A DNA stretch of 64,000 nucleotides from the NCBI RefSeq assembly GCF_009870125.1, contig NC_046679.1, positions 6,138,001-6,202,000 on the forward strand, read 5' to 3'. Under the pieces are notes generated by a model, which made no database searches, was not told the DNA's origin, and saw only the letters and a list, made by a program, of their open reading frames with translations. The position numbers and the translations under genes were made by a program. Within the stretch, counting starts at the first letter, position 1; each line of letters begins with the position of its first letter. Of the stretch, positions 47,576 through 60,063 are shown piece after piece. This DNA comes from Drosophila pseudoobscura. Taxonomy: Eukaryota > Arthropoda > Insecta > Diptera > Drosophilidae.

Positions 47576-50500
47576 CTGTGGAATGTTTACTCTATTGTTT
47601 ACACGATTCGTGGTTTACATATCAAATATGTATAAGTCGTGAATATATATGCTCTGGAATTCTGTCGGAAATTTCCAAATAACCTGCAAATGGAGAGATT
47701 GCGAGAGGGTAGAGTAAAGGGCTGGCAAATATAGATTGTAAATAGATTGTAAGGCTGTCAATTGCTACCAACCACATGTCGTATACGCAATTTTCATTCA
47801 TTTCCACCATGAGAGAGAGACTCTACGTCAATTGCTTTGCTGTCTGCTGCTCGTATCAAGAGAAATTTTGAGCTGGCACTTGATTTTTCTGGAGCTGTCA
47901 ATAAATTTACTGTTTCCCAAAAATCCTATGGCACATAGAATATAGATTTGTCAGCATCAACAGAGAGCTTAGATGTGATGAGGGGGACGGGCGATGGACG
48001 TAAAGTCTTACAGGCGACTTGTCGATGACAATCAGTAAATCCAATTGTTTTTCTTTTCAATTTTTCAGTTGTAAGATGACAAAAGCTATCAGAATTTGCT
48101 AATTGCCTGCCGGGGAAGTTTCTCCAGTGACTTGTACAATTTCTATAGGTAGCCCCAAAGTTTTGCATTCCATGGAAAAGTTATGCGGAAAATAAATATA
48201 CAAGTTCCAAGAAGAAAAACTGACAAATAACTCAATTTTGATTGAGTGTGGCAGCAGCAGCAGCGGCAGCAGAAGCTTTTCTTTGCCTTGAAAATGCATT
48301 TAAAAGTTTGGTAAACCTTAAAGAATTTCCCAATTCCCAATTCTCTTTTGCTGATGAAAGGCTCATTGCAGCATGGGCTTGCTTCCTTGCTTCCTTACAA
48401 TTTATTCCCCTTTATTTGGCCTTCGCTCATTTCACGGCCTGTCACTCCTTCAGGCAGCTTGACATCGGCTTTCCCAGCTGGCAGGGGACAGGAACCCGAA
48501 ATGAAATGTCAAACTGCGTGGCCGCAACTGCGGAGAGATGAGAAATTGCATTTTCACACGTAATTTGCATTTGTTGGCACCTCTTACATTTCCATTTCCA
48601 TTCCATTCGAAGTCTCCGCCAGCCCTCACAGACAGACAAACAAACAAGTACTACAACAATGCCTGAATCGATAGGTAATCAATGTTTAATAACTTGAGTT
48701 TGCCCCTTGACCGTGGCCTAAAGCGTTGGCCAGACCGGCTGGATGGCTGACAACACGATAAACATTGAATAAGTCATGGGCGCGGCTCGGTCGAAAAGGT
48801 CCTAGTAACGCGTTCACGCATTTATAATGGGAATATTATAATGAGGCCACGTGCCTCCAAATATCCAAAATCATCCTGGCTCCATTTATGTGTACCGAGT
48901 ATGAATATAGATCCCACAGTCCACAGTCCACAGTCCGAATGCGTCATTTAAATTTTCGGCGCGTTCTGGCGCCTTAGAAGGTCAAATCATTGTCAGGGCC
49001 TGTGGCCCTTCGCCCGAAATCTGCTAATAACCATAATTTGTATTTAATGACATTCAGAATTCTTTGCCCTTAGGCCTGGCTAATTTTTATTCATTTGCGA
49101 CAGCCATCAGCCACTCCCAGGACAATCTAGAGTGGGCACCTATTAATAAATATATGCATATTTGCCTTATGGCTGTCCGGCACGATAGCATTGATTCATT
49201 CTGTACCTCCATCCTCCTCTATCTCTAGCTACATATGTCCTGAGTCCAGAGATATGTATATTTAACGAGTATTTGCATAATAATTCTCCTGCTTTCTACG
49301 CATTAGCGGACACTTGTGTCTGCCATTATGACATAATGCACTCTGCCAAGAGAACATCGTCATCATTCTCATCGTGCACTGATCCAATTTAAATATGCTA
49401 AATTAAATTAACTCAAAGGCTCCGAGGCGGAAACTCGGGGGGGAGAGTGGGAAACTGCAGATGGGATGTCATGTCATGTGCAGCCATTTTCCTCCGTAGT
49501 CGGAAATGAGCAACTTCCAGCAAATTAGAGGGTTATACATACATATATAGAGCTGTGCGTTGCATACACAATGATGGCGGGGCTCCGAACTAATTAGATG
49601 TGTGTGTCGAATACGTCGAAAAAGTTTAATTTCTCATTTCTTGTTACTAGCAGCCACAGGACAAACAGACAAACAGCTGTCATGGCTTTGGTTCCGGACT
49701 GCTTATGAAAGTCAAAAGGATTGTGTGTGTGGCTTAGACATATAATGGGGGATTGAGCGAAGAGAAAACAATATAATTAAAGCGAATTTCATTAAAATAT
49801 ATTTCCAACGATAAAAAAACATGAATTTTTATGGGCAAAGAACCCACAAGGAGACCAAAAGTGAACAATAGATCCCAGGGATAAATTTACGCAGGCCACT
49901 TTCCAAAAATAAATCACTTTAAGAGCCATTAAATATGAATCTAATATTTCCCAACCCCTAATATTAGCATAAGCAAAAGCTCTATAAATTATTTAGCCCG
50001 TTCAAATGTAGGCCCCAAAGGGCCATAAAGAAATCCAGGAGTGCCTTAGTTGCCACAGCAACAAAAACTATACGTACTCGGTATACCTCTATACGTCATC
50101 GGCAAGGTGGCGTTGTTAACAAGGCGAAATCACTCGACTGCAAAGAGATCGGGATTGAGATTCAGGGCCACTTAAGTGTCATTACATTTGCGTCCGCCGC
50201 CTTCGCCTTCCCCGCCTTTCCCCTTCCCCCTGCCCATCACATTCATTTGTGTACTTGCTTGTGTGTTTGTTTTTCTTCCTTTTTCCATTTCATTTTCATT
50301 GTGTTGCTGTTAAGGTAAACGTGCACGGCTAGGAAAAACATCTGTACTCTGGGGTCGGGTTGGCTCCCATTTGTTTACAGTATCAAAAGTTTATGATTGT
50401 TAAATATTATTATTGTTAATCTTGATGTACAAATGGGCTCGTACATAATTGACTTTGATGATTTAAGATTAACAGATTGCCTTTAATATAGTTTTTCTTT

Positions 50501-53500
50501 TGGGTTGAAGAGGATTTTTTTATGGAGAGGTTCTTAACAGCAAGTTGATTTAGTATTTAATTGGAGTAGTTTTATTTGAGCAATTTTATAGATATTTACT
50601 TCAGGTGAGAAGTTTAGGCATAATTGATGTGTTTTAAAGAACCCTTTTATGAGCATATATTTCATTCTTGGCTAAGAAGTATTTATTGACAATTTTTGGC
50701 ATCCGAATGGTGATAATTGAAGAGTTCTTAAGACCTCAACCTTTGGTGGTTGAATGGTTCCTAGTCCTACCCCACTGTGGATGATGGACATAAGAGCATA
50801 CCATTAGCATTTCAGAGCTTCTTCATTAAAGGATCCACGACAGTTCTTTCTCAGTAACCACTTCTTTCGTGCAGTGTGTCAGTCCAGTGCGGCTACGATC
50901 GCATGGGGACCTGTACTTTAAGGGTTCATTCAGCCTAGAACTACTTTAAATGTGTGCCATTAAGGCTTTTATGCTTATTCCTGTCCTGAATGTACACAAA
51001 TACCCATACATAAACACACCCAGAGAGCGGGACAGAGAGTGCTAGAGAGTGAGAGCGTGGGCTCGTTCTGATGGCCTTCTCCCAGAACTAACAAAAGAAT
51101 TTATGTGCCATGCTCAACGAAATATAAAAATTTACACTAAAACACCCAGCACCCCCAGCACCCCCAACAACCATAACCCCTTTCCGTTTCCTATGCACAC
51201 ACACATGGCAGGCGTTGTCTTGTCTTTTGGCTTTACATAGAAAATTGACTGTGAAAACGCTTTGGGCACTTTCCCCCTTCTGTTTACACACACTCTCACC
51301 CACACCCACACCCACTTTTCCTTTCATGCAACTGTCCCTGTCTCTCTCTGTCTATGTCCGTGTCGTATTATGTTTTGTTTATATTTTTTGTTTAGTTTTC
51401 AGAATTTGTGTTTTCTTTTTTGCTGGTTTTCATGTGCGAAATAATTTGTGTTTGGATTTTGTGCTGGGAAAATGTTTTACATTTTTAAATTTCGGCGAAA
51501 AAAGTGGTCGAAAGAAAAGCGAATGAATGGTCTGGCATTCCGCCATGGCTGATCAATTAACTAATGAATGTCACTATAATGAATGCATGAATAACCTCAA
51601 GCCACCATTCGTACATTCACAGCACGACGGTTGCAGAGATTTGCTCTGGATCTGGCTGTGGGTCTGGGTCTGGGTTTGGTTTTGGCTTTTACCCCACACG
51701 CACGTAGCGGGCCACAAAGCCAGATGTTTCCCGGGAAGGAAAACTGCAAATTAGATTAATTACAGTCGCACACAGTCACATACTGCCACACACCCAGGAA
51801 ACGAAACGAATCCGATTTTCAATTCATTCGATTCCCATTGTCAGCACGGAGCAGGGGTAAAATTTCATTGATGACGGACTTAATGTCGCATTGATCTGAA
51901 AGCGACATCCAACAGAATGATTCTGGCTAGGGCGGAGAGCAAAGGGCAATGGCAATGGGTATGGCAATTCCCGACATTTGACATCGAAAACAGACTAAAC
52001 GCAACACAAAACATTGGCAAACCTGCCAAATGGATGAGCTGTGCTGCCAATTCAAGCTGCCAATCAAAATGACAAAACAATTGAAACCAAATCCATAAAT
52101 TGCTTTTCTTTTACATATCCGTCGGATATAGAAATATATTTGTGTCTCTTTTTGTTGTTGTATTTTGCATTCGATGCAAATGCAATTTTATTATCGTCTG
52201 ATAGAATGCAATTCCATCGGTTGTCCGGGCGTGGCTGGCATCCCAAACATGGCTCGTGTCTGGCAATTCGCTTGGATATCGGATGACTGGATGACTCTCG
52301 CTCTCTGTTTCTGTTTCTGTTTCTGTTGGCCTGGAAGAGGCAATAAAAATTGCAAAAACGGCAACTGGCAATGGGCAACTGGCAACGGGCAACGGGCTAG
52401 GCAAATGAAATGGAATTACTTGTGTAGGTGAGCAATTAATTCAAAAGTGTCTGGCAAAGAAAGTTTCAGCCATTAATTAGCATTTCCATATACACACTCG
52501 AACACTCTCGAGAAGGAGGGGAAGACACTTGTACAGGCGGAATGGTACTCGTAGAAGTTCTCGACGAGTTCATGGCTCCAGTTCATTGGGCACGTTTCGG
52601 CCAGAAGGAGGAGAGCGGAGCAGGACCCAGAGTAAAGCTCATTTCCGTTTTATATTTAAACACTTGGGGGGCTAAAATGTTTGCTCTACTATTGCCACGC
52701 AGTGCAAAATCATCATAAAAGGCAAGAAATGAAAAAAATATATATCCCCGGCCCAGCCTAGACCCCAGTCCCCAGAGTTGCCCCAGAGTTGCCCCTGAGT
52801 TGCCTCAGAGTGGCCCCAGAGTGGTCCCACCTCCCGGTCGATGGACCGTGGAGGTGGGAAACGCTTAGCAAGTGGATTTTTAAATTAGTTTGTCGACTCC
52901 TCGCCTCGTTTCGTATCCGACTTTTGCAGATAAAAGCCAAGCAAGGCGACTTCTGGCAGACTTCTCCAGACGACAGCGTCCTTTTTGGCAAATGGAGTCC
53001 CTTCGCTTCGCCTGTGGCTCTGACATTCTGGTGCTTTTTTAAATGAATTAGGTGATTTTTCAAGTGCTAAGCTCGCCACGAGCAGTGGAACTCATTTCCG
53101 TTCCAGTTGCCACTGGCTGGCTCTTGGCCGTTGCCACGACCGTTGGGTCGTTGGTCGTTGCTCGTTGCCTCCTCATGCTTCATTTGGCATCCACTTTGTG
53201 GCTGCATCGGAATGAGCTGTTAATTCGCAGGCCACTGCGTGTCAATCAAAACTTTTACGAGATCTTTCTACACAAAATTTGACTCCACCTCGCGCCACAT
53301 AGCATCATCCAAAGGTATACAAAAAGACAAACCCAAATCTGGCATGGCCATAAAAAGCGCTCGACGATTGCCAAATACATTGAGCAGACATCGCACACTG
53401 GGAGACTTCTTGGGGGGCTCACGCGTCGTATACGCAATGAAGTTTTCGCTGCGCTCCTTTGTTTCCGGTTGCCCTTCCATTGTCTGTTTGCTACATGAGC

Positions 53501-55113
53501 GAGCCTACTTGAGCATATGAGGCTCAGGGAAGCGGGTCATAAGGGTAAGGTGACAACTTTGAAATAAGGCGGCAAAATGGCACGAAAACACAGCGGAGGA
53601 CCACACATGGAAAAGAAAAACAAAAGCGACACTGAAAGGGAAAGCGAAAGTGAAAGGGTTACGTTGCGTTGCTTCTGTTCAGAGAACTCCCCGCCCCCCT
53701 ACCCGTTTTATTGCTGGGTTATTGTTATTTAATGCCAAGTTTAATGCCAACACACTCCGAGCAGCAAAACACCTAAAACAATTTCATTCCCGCCCCATTA
53801 ATATATTTCAACTGGTTTGTTTCGCTTCGTTTCGATGTACGTGTGGGCTTGCCCCACTCTCTCCCTTCCTCCCTGCCACTGCCGCGCCCCAGTGGGGGCC
53901 TGAGTGGCAAGACTGGGCTGGGTGTTGCACAATTCTATGCTGACGCTCTTTTGTGTGTCGACAGAGCGAAAGAATCTCAGGTTTCGGTGGCTTATGCACG
54001 TAGGCGCTGCCTCGCCTTTGTTGTTTCTGTTGTTTTCCGCTTTCTTTCGGACAAGGAAGCAATTTGAATGCCTTCACAGAGTGCTGCACATAACACAAAA
54101 TTATGTTAGAGGCAGGAGGTAGTTGCTCCGGCGGATAAAATGGGGAAAACAAACGTTTAAAGGGTAGACTCCGGTTCATCAGTTGGGGCTTAATTAAGGT
54201 CGGAAAATCGTGACGACAGCTGGAGTGCCTCAGTGCTTGGCTTATTCCTACTTTGAATTTCAATAAATTAAGGAAAACCTAATTCACCTTTCGCTGGGAA
54301 AGATTGAAATTCCCTTGTGTTCAACTGCCAAGCCATCTGTTCGTATTATTGGATATTCCTTTCGGTCGGCAGTCCGGACTGCGGCCCTTTGTGTGGCCTG
54401 TCAAAACAACTTTCATTGTTTGCCCCCATTTCACCTGTCAGCGGCTCATTGTGTCTGTTAAGCTTCACACTCGGCATAACAAAAGGAAGAAGGACGAAAC
54501 TCTTGCCGGTCGGTCACACTTTGGTTTCCATTGTCAACAGGGCAACCAATTTAGTTAATTAGGACACTCTGAAAGGCCACTGTATAAACACTGTCTCTAA
54601 CCAGAATTGGAATGGGGCACGTGCTGCGGCTCTGGCTCTAGACAGAAAAAAACCGCACAAATGCACAAAACACTTGACGATTGTATTTTTGTAATTTTCG
54701 TTTTTCGGTTTTGCTTTGTAATTTGTGTGCCACACGACTCCCCACTCCCCTGCCCCGCGTCTGCTAATTACGTTGCGGGCCCCTCATGGCTGTTGATATG
54801 GGTTTGCAATTAACTGAGTCTGTCGAGCACTTAAACTAATTTCCAATAGTCTAACCACAGCTCCATCCAAGCCGTCTTTCCACGCATTTACATAGCTAAA
54901 CGACGCTAGCGGCAACCTCAATTGTGGCAAGAATAGAGTGCGATGTTCTGAATATGGGATGCCACAAAACTCATGGAAATATCTATCTAACTATTTGAAG
55001 GGGATTCGAAAACTGTTGTTCCCTGCGCCTGTGACAGACATTACACTCTTACAAGCTAACTACCCAGTAATCGTAGATCTATATGTCCATAGGGGCATGT
55101 AGGTGCGACTCAC
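47576..55113 (-). other. Probable first intron of Oamb
   Basis: About 7.5 kb of mainly AT-rich sequence between the two probable 5' UTR exons, including a 12-bp tandem repeat near 52.8 kb. No supportable coding sequence is present. It is a likely location for neural enhancers, by inference only. Confidence 0.45.
52771..52828. repeat. 12/13-bp tandem repeat
   Basis: About five imperfect copies of CCCCAGAGTTGC, drifting to CAGAGTGG in the last ones. Confidence 0.75.
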
Positions 55114-55437
55114 CTGCATAAATCATCGCGATTTCGATGGCGATTGTAAACGGCGGGGGGGAGGGGGCTCTCTGGGCGAGATTAGCGACACGGCCGTCGC
55201 CGAATTGATTGAAAAATCGGTCAAGTTTTTGTGGCCGCTGTAGCTGCCGCAGTCGCTGCCGCCACTCTGCCGCTCTGTTTGCTGTTTGTTGATGCACTTG
55301 GGAGGCGTTAACCGGCTCGACAGTTTGCCTGGCTAACTTTTTGTGGGCCTCTCGACTTGTTGCCGCGAGCTGTTTGTTCTCCCGTTTGTTCTCAATGTTG
55401 CCTGCCGCCGCGCCGCGCTGCGCCGCACTCACTCTTT
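55114..55437 (-). other. Oamb: Probable first, non-coding exon of Oamb
   Basis: A second GC-rich island on the minus strand, rich in GCGGCGCAGC, ACAAACAGC and GCGGCAGCG words typical of fly first exons. It ends in a perfect donor, TTTATGCAG|GTGAGT. The right boundary is approximate; AT-rich sequence with no clear TATA box begins near 55437. Two ATGs just before the donor would open only short upstream ORFs after splicing to the 47.25 kb exon. Assignment to Oamb rests on strand, signals and the lack of another minus-strand gene between. Confidence 0.5.
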
Positions 55438-56401
55438 TGCCAATTAATCGGTTGTCAGGCGTTGAATAATTGCACGCATTTTGACTAAATTCGCCATGTT
55501 CTATTCCACATTCGGTTGAAATATTCCATTAAGTGTGGCTAAGCTGGGCTCATAAAATTTATAGTTTGTTTGCGCTAGAATTTGATGGAAATGTGTTTTA
55601 TTTGCTGAGCAATATTGTCGCGATTTGCTGTCACAGAGAAACCAGAAACAGCCCGACAGCTCGATCTCTGGCTGACATCATATTTTGGGCTGCATCTATA
55701 AACAGATATGTTTATTTCAGCATATGGGCACTCTGACAGCGGTACAATTATGAAAATTGCAGTTTGTCAATGCTGTTTGTTCTATGACAGCCAAATGAAA
55801 TTGTTTGCTAATGAGGGAAATTACGAAACTAAATGAAACGAGGGAAAACAATTTGCAAACAAGGAACCGAACCGCACAGAACAGAACAAGCGGCACGGCA
55901 CTGCTGCAAAAGACACAAAAACACAATAAAATCACATAAAAGGCATTCACACTCGTTTCACACTGGCTGGCGAATGCATAATAAATGCACTCACACACTA
56001 TAGTCTCGCTTTTTGCGAATATTATAATAGCATTTAATTGTTGTTGTTGGTTTTTGAGGCTCTCGCCTCTTTAGTTTTTGCATTGTATTCTTTTATTTTC
56101 TGTGGAAAGCACGTAGCAACATTGAGCGCCAGTTTCAAATGTCAGCAGCAGCAGCAGCAGCAACTGTCGTTTATCACATCACCCACAATCACCCGCAGGT
56201 ACCAAAATGTGAGGAATATTCAACAATATTGGATGGTTGGTCGTCCGTTTGCTCTGAGCAGAAGGGAGTCGAGAGTCGACCGGAACTGAAATTGCAATCG
56301 GAAAATGGAAACTTCTTCAGTTGCTGCTGCTGCTGCCGCTGCTGCCGCTGCCTGCGATCACGACCATCCATTCATAGCGACGACGAGCACAGCGCACTTC
56401 A

Positions 56402-56447
56402 CTTCGGCTACACGCACACGCACAGGCACACACACACCCACACACAC
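56402..56447. repeat. Interrupted CA microsatellite
   Basis: CA-rich run with CACG and CACC interruptions, upstream of the probable Oamb first exon. Confidence 0.75.
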
Positions 56448-59400
56448 ATGGAGAGACGCATGGACGCCCACGCTCACGTAGGATTGAAAGGTACCGTTAT
56501 GCTCAACCGACGCCGTCGGCAAATGTCGGCCTGGAAAAGTGCTGTTCGTGCGCCTGGGCACACAACCGACGCGGCAGAATTTTCACAACTGAATGCCAGA
56601 ACGCCAGACAGCGCCAACAGTTGGCCCCCACGTTGGCTGCCTGTGTACGTGTGGAATGGAACGTCATGGGAATGGAACAGAGCACACGATAGAACACGAT
56701 ACAGCACGAGTTTCCTATAGGCCAAAGCAGCAACAGCAGCAGCCGCTTGAAGAGTTGCTTGGAGTTGTTTTGCGGGGTTCTAAGACAGAAATCGCATGCG
56801 ATATTCCCTGGTCCAAGACGAACTGATTAATTATAAGCTTTTGATTCCATTCCATCTGCATTCGCCTGCAGCGACAGAGACAGAGGCTCGAGTCAGAGAA
56901 TTTCCTTTGATTTGTGTCGTTTTTGGCTTGTTAACCTTTCTTTCAGGCGGACAGAGAGGAGAGACCAGAATAAGAGAAACCACGCATAATAAATTGGCAA
57001 ATTCGAAGTCAAAAGAGGGACGGCATAAAAAGGACACACAGACCGACAGAGAGACAGAGCGTCTGCCTGCCCCTTTTTGATGGCCCATCGGGCGGATGGA
57101 TGGCGATGCCCCGTCCTTATTCTGATTATCCCATTCGTTGATTTTTCTTGCAATTTCATTTTATGACAAAGTTGCTCGAGTTCAATTTGGCGAATTTTCC
57201 CTCGAATTTCCACCGACTTCAGTCCCACTTCAGCCAATTTTCCATTAGTCGGGAGATGCGTTGATTGCTTTTGCCCAGTTTTTCTGCCTTTTTTTCTTTC
57301 TTTTTTTTAAGTTTTTGGCAGCAGCAGCAAAGGGATAAGCCAATACTCGATTGCCAAGTCATTATGAACATCTATGTATATCTATGTATAGAAATTGGTG
57401 CTGCTGCTGGTGCGCTGATTAAGAGAATTTGCCATGCAGGAGCCGTTCCAGCCATTACTCACTTGATTTCGGCTCGTTTTAGCCCTCTTTCATCTCTCTG
57501 CTGACCCAAGGGTTTGTTTTTGGGGCCAGAATTCTAATAATGATAAATGAAAAGAAAACGCCTCGGGCCACACCCACACCCATACGCCACTCCAGCCCTG
57601 CATATGTACCCGCTGCACGGGGCGTTCATCTCTAATTAGGATAAACAGATGTTGCCGAAAATTAATTACACATCACGAGCACATGAAAACGCTCCACAAA
57701 CTTGCCAGCCCCCCAACCCGCCAGCCACCCAACCCACAGAGATTCCTCTCATTAACTGTCAGTGGCAAACCGTTACGTTACGGCTTCTAATCAGAATGAC
57801 CAACCAGCACCAGCAGCCTGGTCATGGCCATGATGGGAATGGAAATGATGCTCCTCCTTTTTGGTTACCGTCTGCATTTACATTTATGTAAGTACGAGTA
57901 CGAGAGGACGAAAGGACGAGAGTATCTGGCGCTGCCAATCCCCGCGGGCGGTAATAAATCTCAGCTGCCTGGCAAAAGATACTTTGGCTTCCATTGTCTT
58001 GCAGCAAGTTTCACGTAGATTTGCATACCTAACCAGGTAAATCCACTTGGTCGACAGCAGGGGGTGCGAAGCGAGTGCCGCGAATTGTCTTCTCCTCGCT
58101 GTCACTGAGGTCCTGCCAAGGTGCTTTGAAATGTTTAAAAGTGCAATTCTGCATATTTTCCCCTTCGCTGTGAAGTGGCTGCGCGGGGTCCTTGCTCTGC
58201 TTTAAATTCCACCTTCCACGGGCATGGCTACCTCGTGAAATGCTGTGGTTTTTGTGCGGTTATTCTGTGATTATTTTGTAAAAATTCTTTATTCTACAGT
58301 TGGTGGCAGCTTTTCCTGGAATTCTTGTTCGGGTTTCAATACCGACCCAAATCGGATTTGAAGGCGAATTGCCTTCGTCTGTGTGGCTGGCCGGGCACGG
58401 AGTACGATTTGATGATGCCAAATCAATTTGCGGGCACAATCGAACAAAAGAATCTGCCCGATGTGCTTCAATCTTAAAGTTGAGTTCTTATTCGAGTGCC
58501 CAGAACTAAGTCCTCCCTACCCGTACCCGTCCCCGGGGCTGGCTCCCTGCTGTCAGTCAAAGGCAAACACCTGTAATAAATATTCGTTTGTCGTCTTTCG
58601 TTTTGGGCTCTTGCTCCGCTTGGTTATCCTGGATTTCTTGGCTGCCGCTGTCACAGATACATTTTGTCTGCTTTTCCGTGTGAGCGCACAAGACAACAGC
58701 AGCGGCAGCGGCATCAGGAGCAGGAAGACGCAGCCGCCAGGAAGGAAAAGAATGCCTAGCTGGCACAATTTTATACATTTCAGTGAAGCTTTTTTGCTGC
58801 TTTCCTGCTTTCCTGCCCCAGTCCCTTGCACCGCTACGGCACAATTTTCATGCGGGTAGTGAGAAGAGGGCCATAAAGAAAAGCACTTTCAGAGATGCCA
58901 AGAGGCGGAGAGAAGTGCAGGCGCTTGCCCACGTACTTGATTCCTTGATGGTGGTGCCGCAACCATCCAGTGGGACGGGTTCAGTGGCCACTTTTGTGAA
59001 TCCACTCGCACTCCAGAAGCAATTCATTCAGCCATTTATGGCTGCACAAGTTGCGTTTCCATGCGGCTATAAATTTACGGTACGCAGCTTCACTGACTTC
59101 CCGAGCAGATGCTGTTGCTGCTGATGCTGATGCTGTTGCTGCTGCTGCATGAGGCTCTTAATTTAGCACGGGGCCTCGGCAAGGATGCAGCTGCCTGTTG
59201 GGGAACACTCCGCACCAAGTGTTACATTTTGCGCCCAGCTGAGCACCCAGCGTGTGTTATTAATTGCGTAATATGTGTATTAATACACAACTGGAGGTGG
59301 ATGGCGCCAAGGATTCCCTGGTCCAAGGATGCTCACATTACCGCCACCCATTGAAGCCACATCTAGCTTATGCCCTCCTCATTGCTTATTCAGGCAATCA

Positions 59401-60044
59401 GAAGATGTTTGCCCTGCTCTCCCATGCCAATGTAATCAAATTAAATCTCAACTGCATCAACATCAAGAGTGCCGGGAACTGTATGACTTACCATTGAATT
59501 GCCTCTCTGCTCCCCTCTCTTGCTCCCCCTCCACTCCTTAGCTTATATACGGTCCTGGAAGACCGGGGCATAAATCAGTTTTTATATGTCAGTACTGGCT
59601 ACCCGGCTCCTGCTCCTGCTCCTGCCGCTGCCGTAATTGCACACGGAGAAAAATCTAATGGCCAACACGAGCGGGTATCCACTTTACCCAGACTGTGAGT
59701 GTGTGTGTGTAAGAGCGCGCTTCCAAGTAATTCAATTATAATTACCAGCGCCTTATTAGCACCATTAAAGTGAAGCCACAACCGCGAACCAGCGTATCCT
59801 GCACGTGCTCCACGGTCTGGCTTCTTGACATTTCTCAGGGGCGGTTTATTGCACGTTGGCAGACACGCTGGCGGCTGAGAGCCATACAGGAAGGTGGCGA
59901 AGAAGTAAAAAATCAATCGAGATATTCCAACCGAATTGTCATTAGAAGATTCCCATCTAACAGTTATCAAAAATCAAATTACGCGTTTTGCATACTGCAC
60001 AACGTAATCAAAGTCAATGCATAAATTGAATGCGTAAACAGGTA

Positions 60045-60063
60045 AGCAGCAGCAGCAGCAGCA
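60045..60063. repeat. CAG trinucleotide repeat
   Basis: About six uninterrupted CAG units, preceded by a plus-strand donor-like CAG|GTAAGC. I see no exon to go with the donor. Confidence 0.75.
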
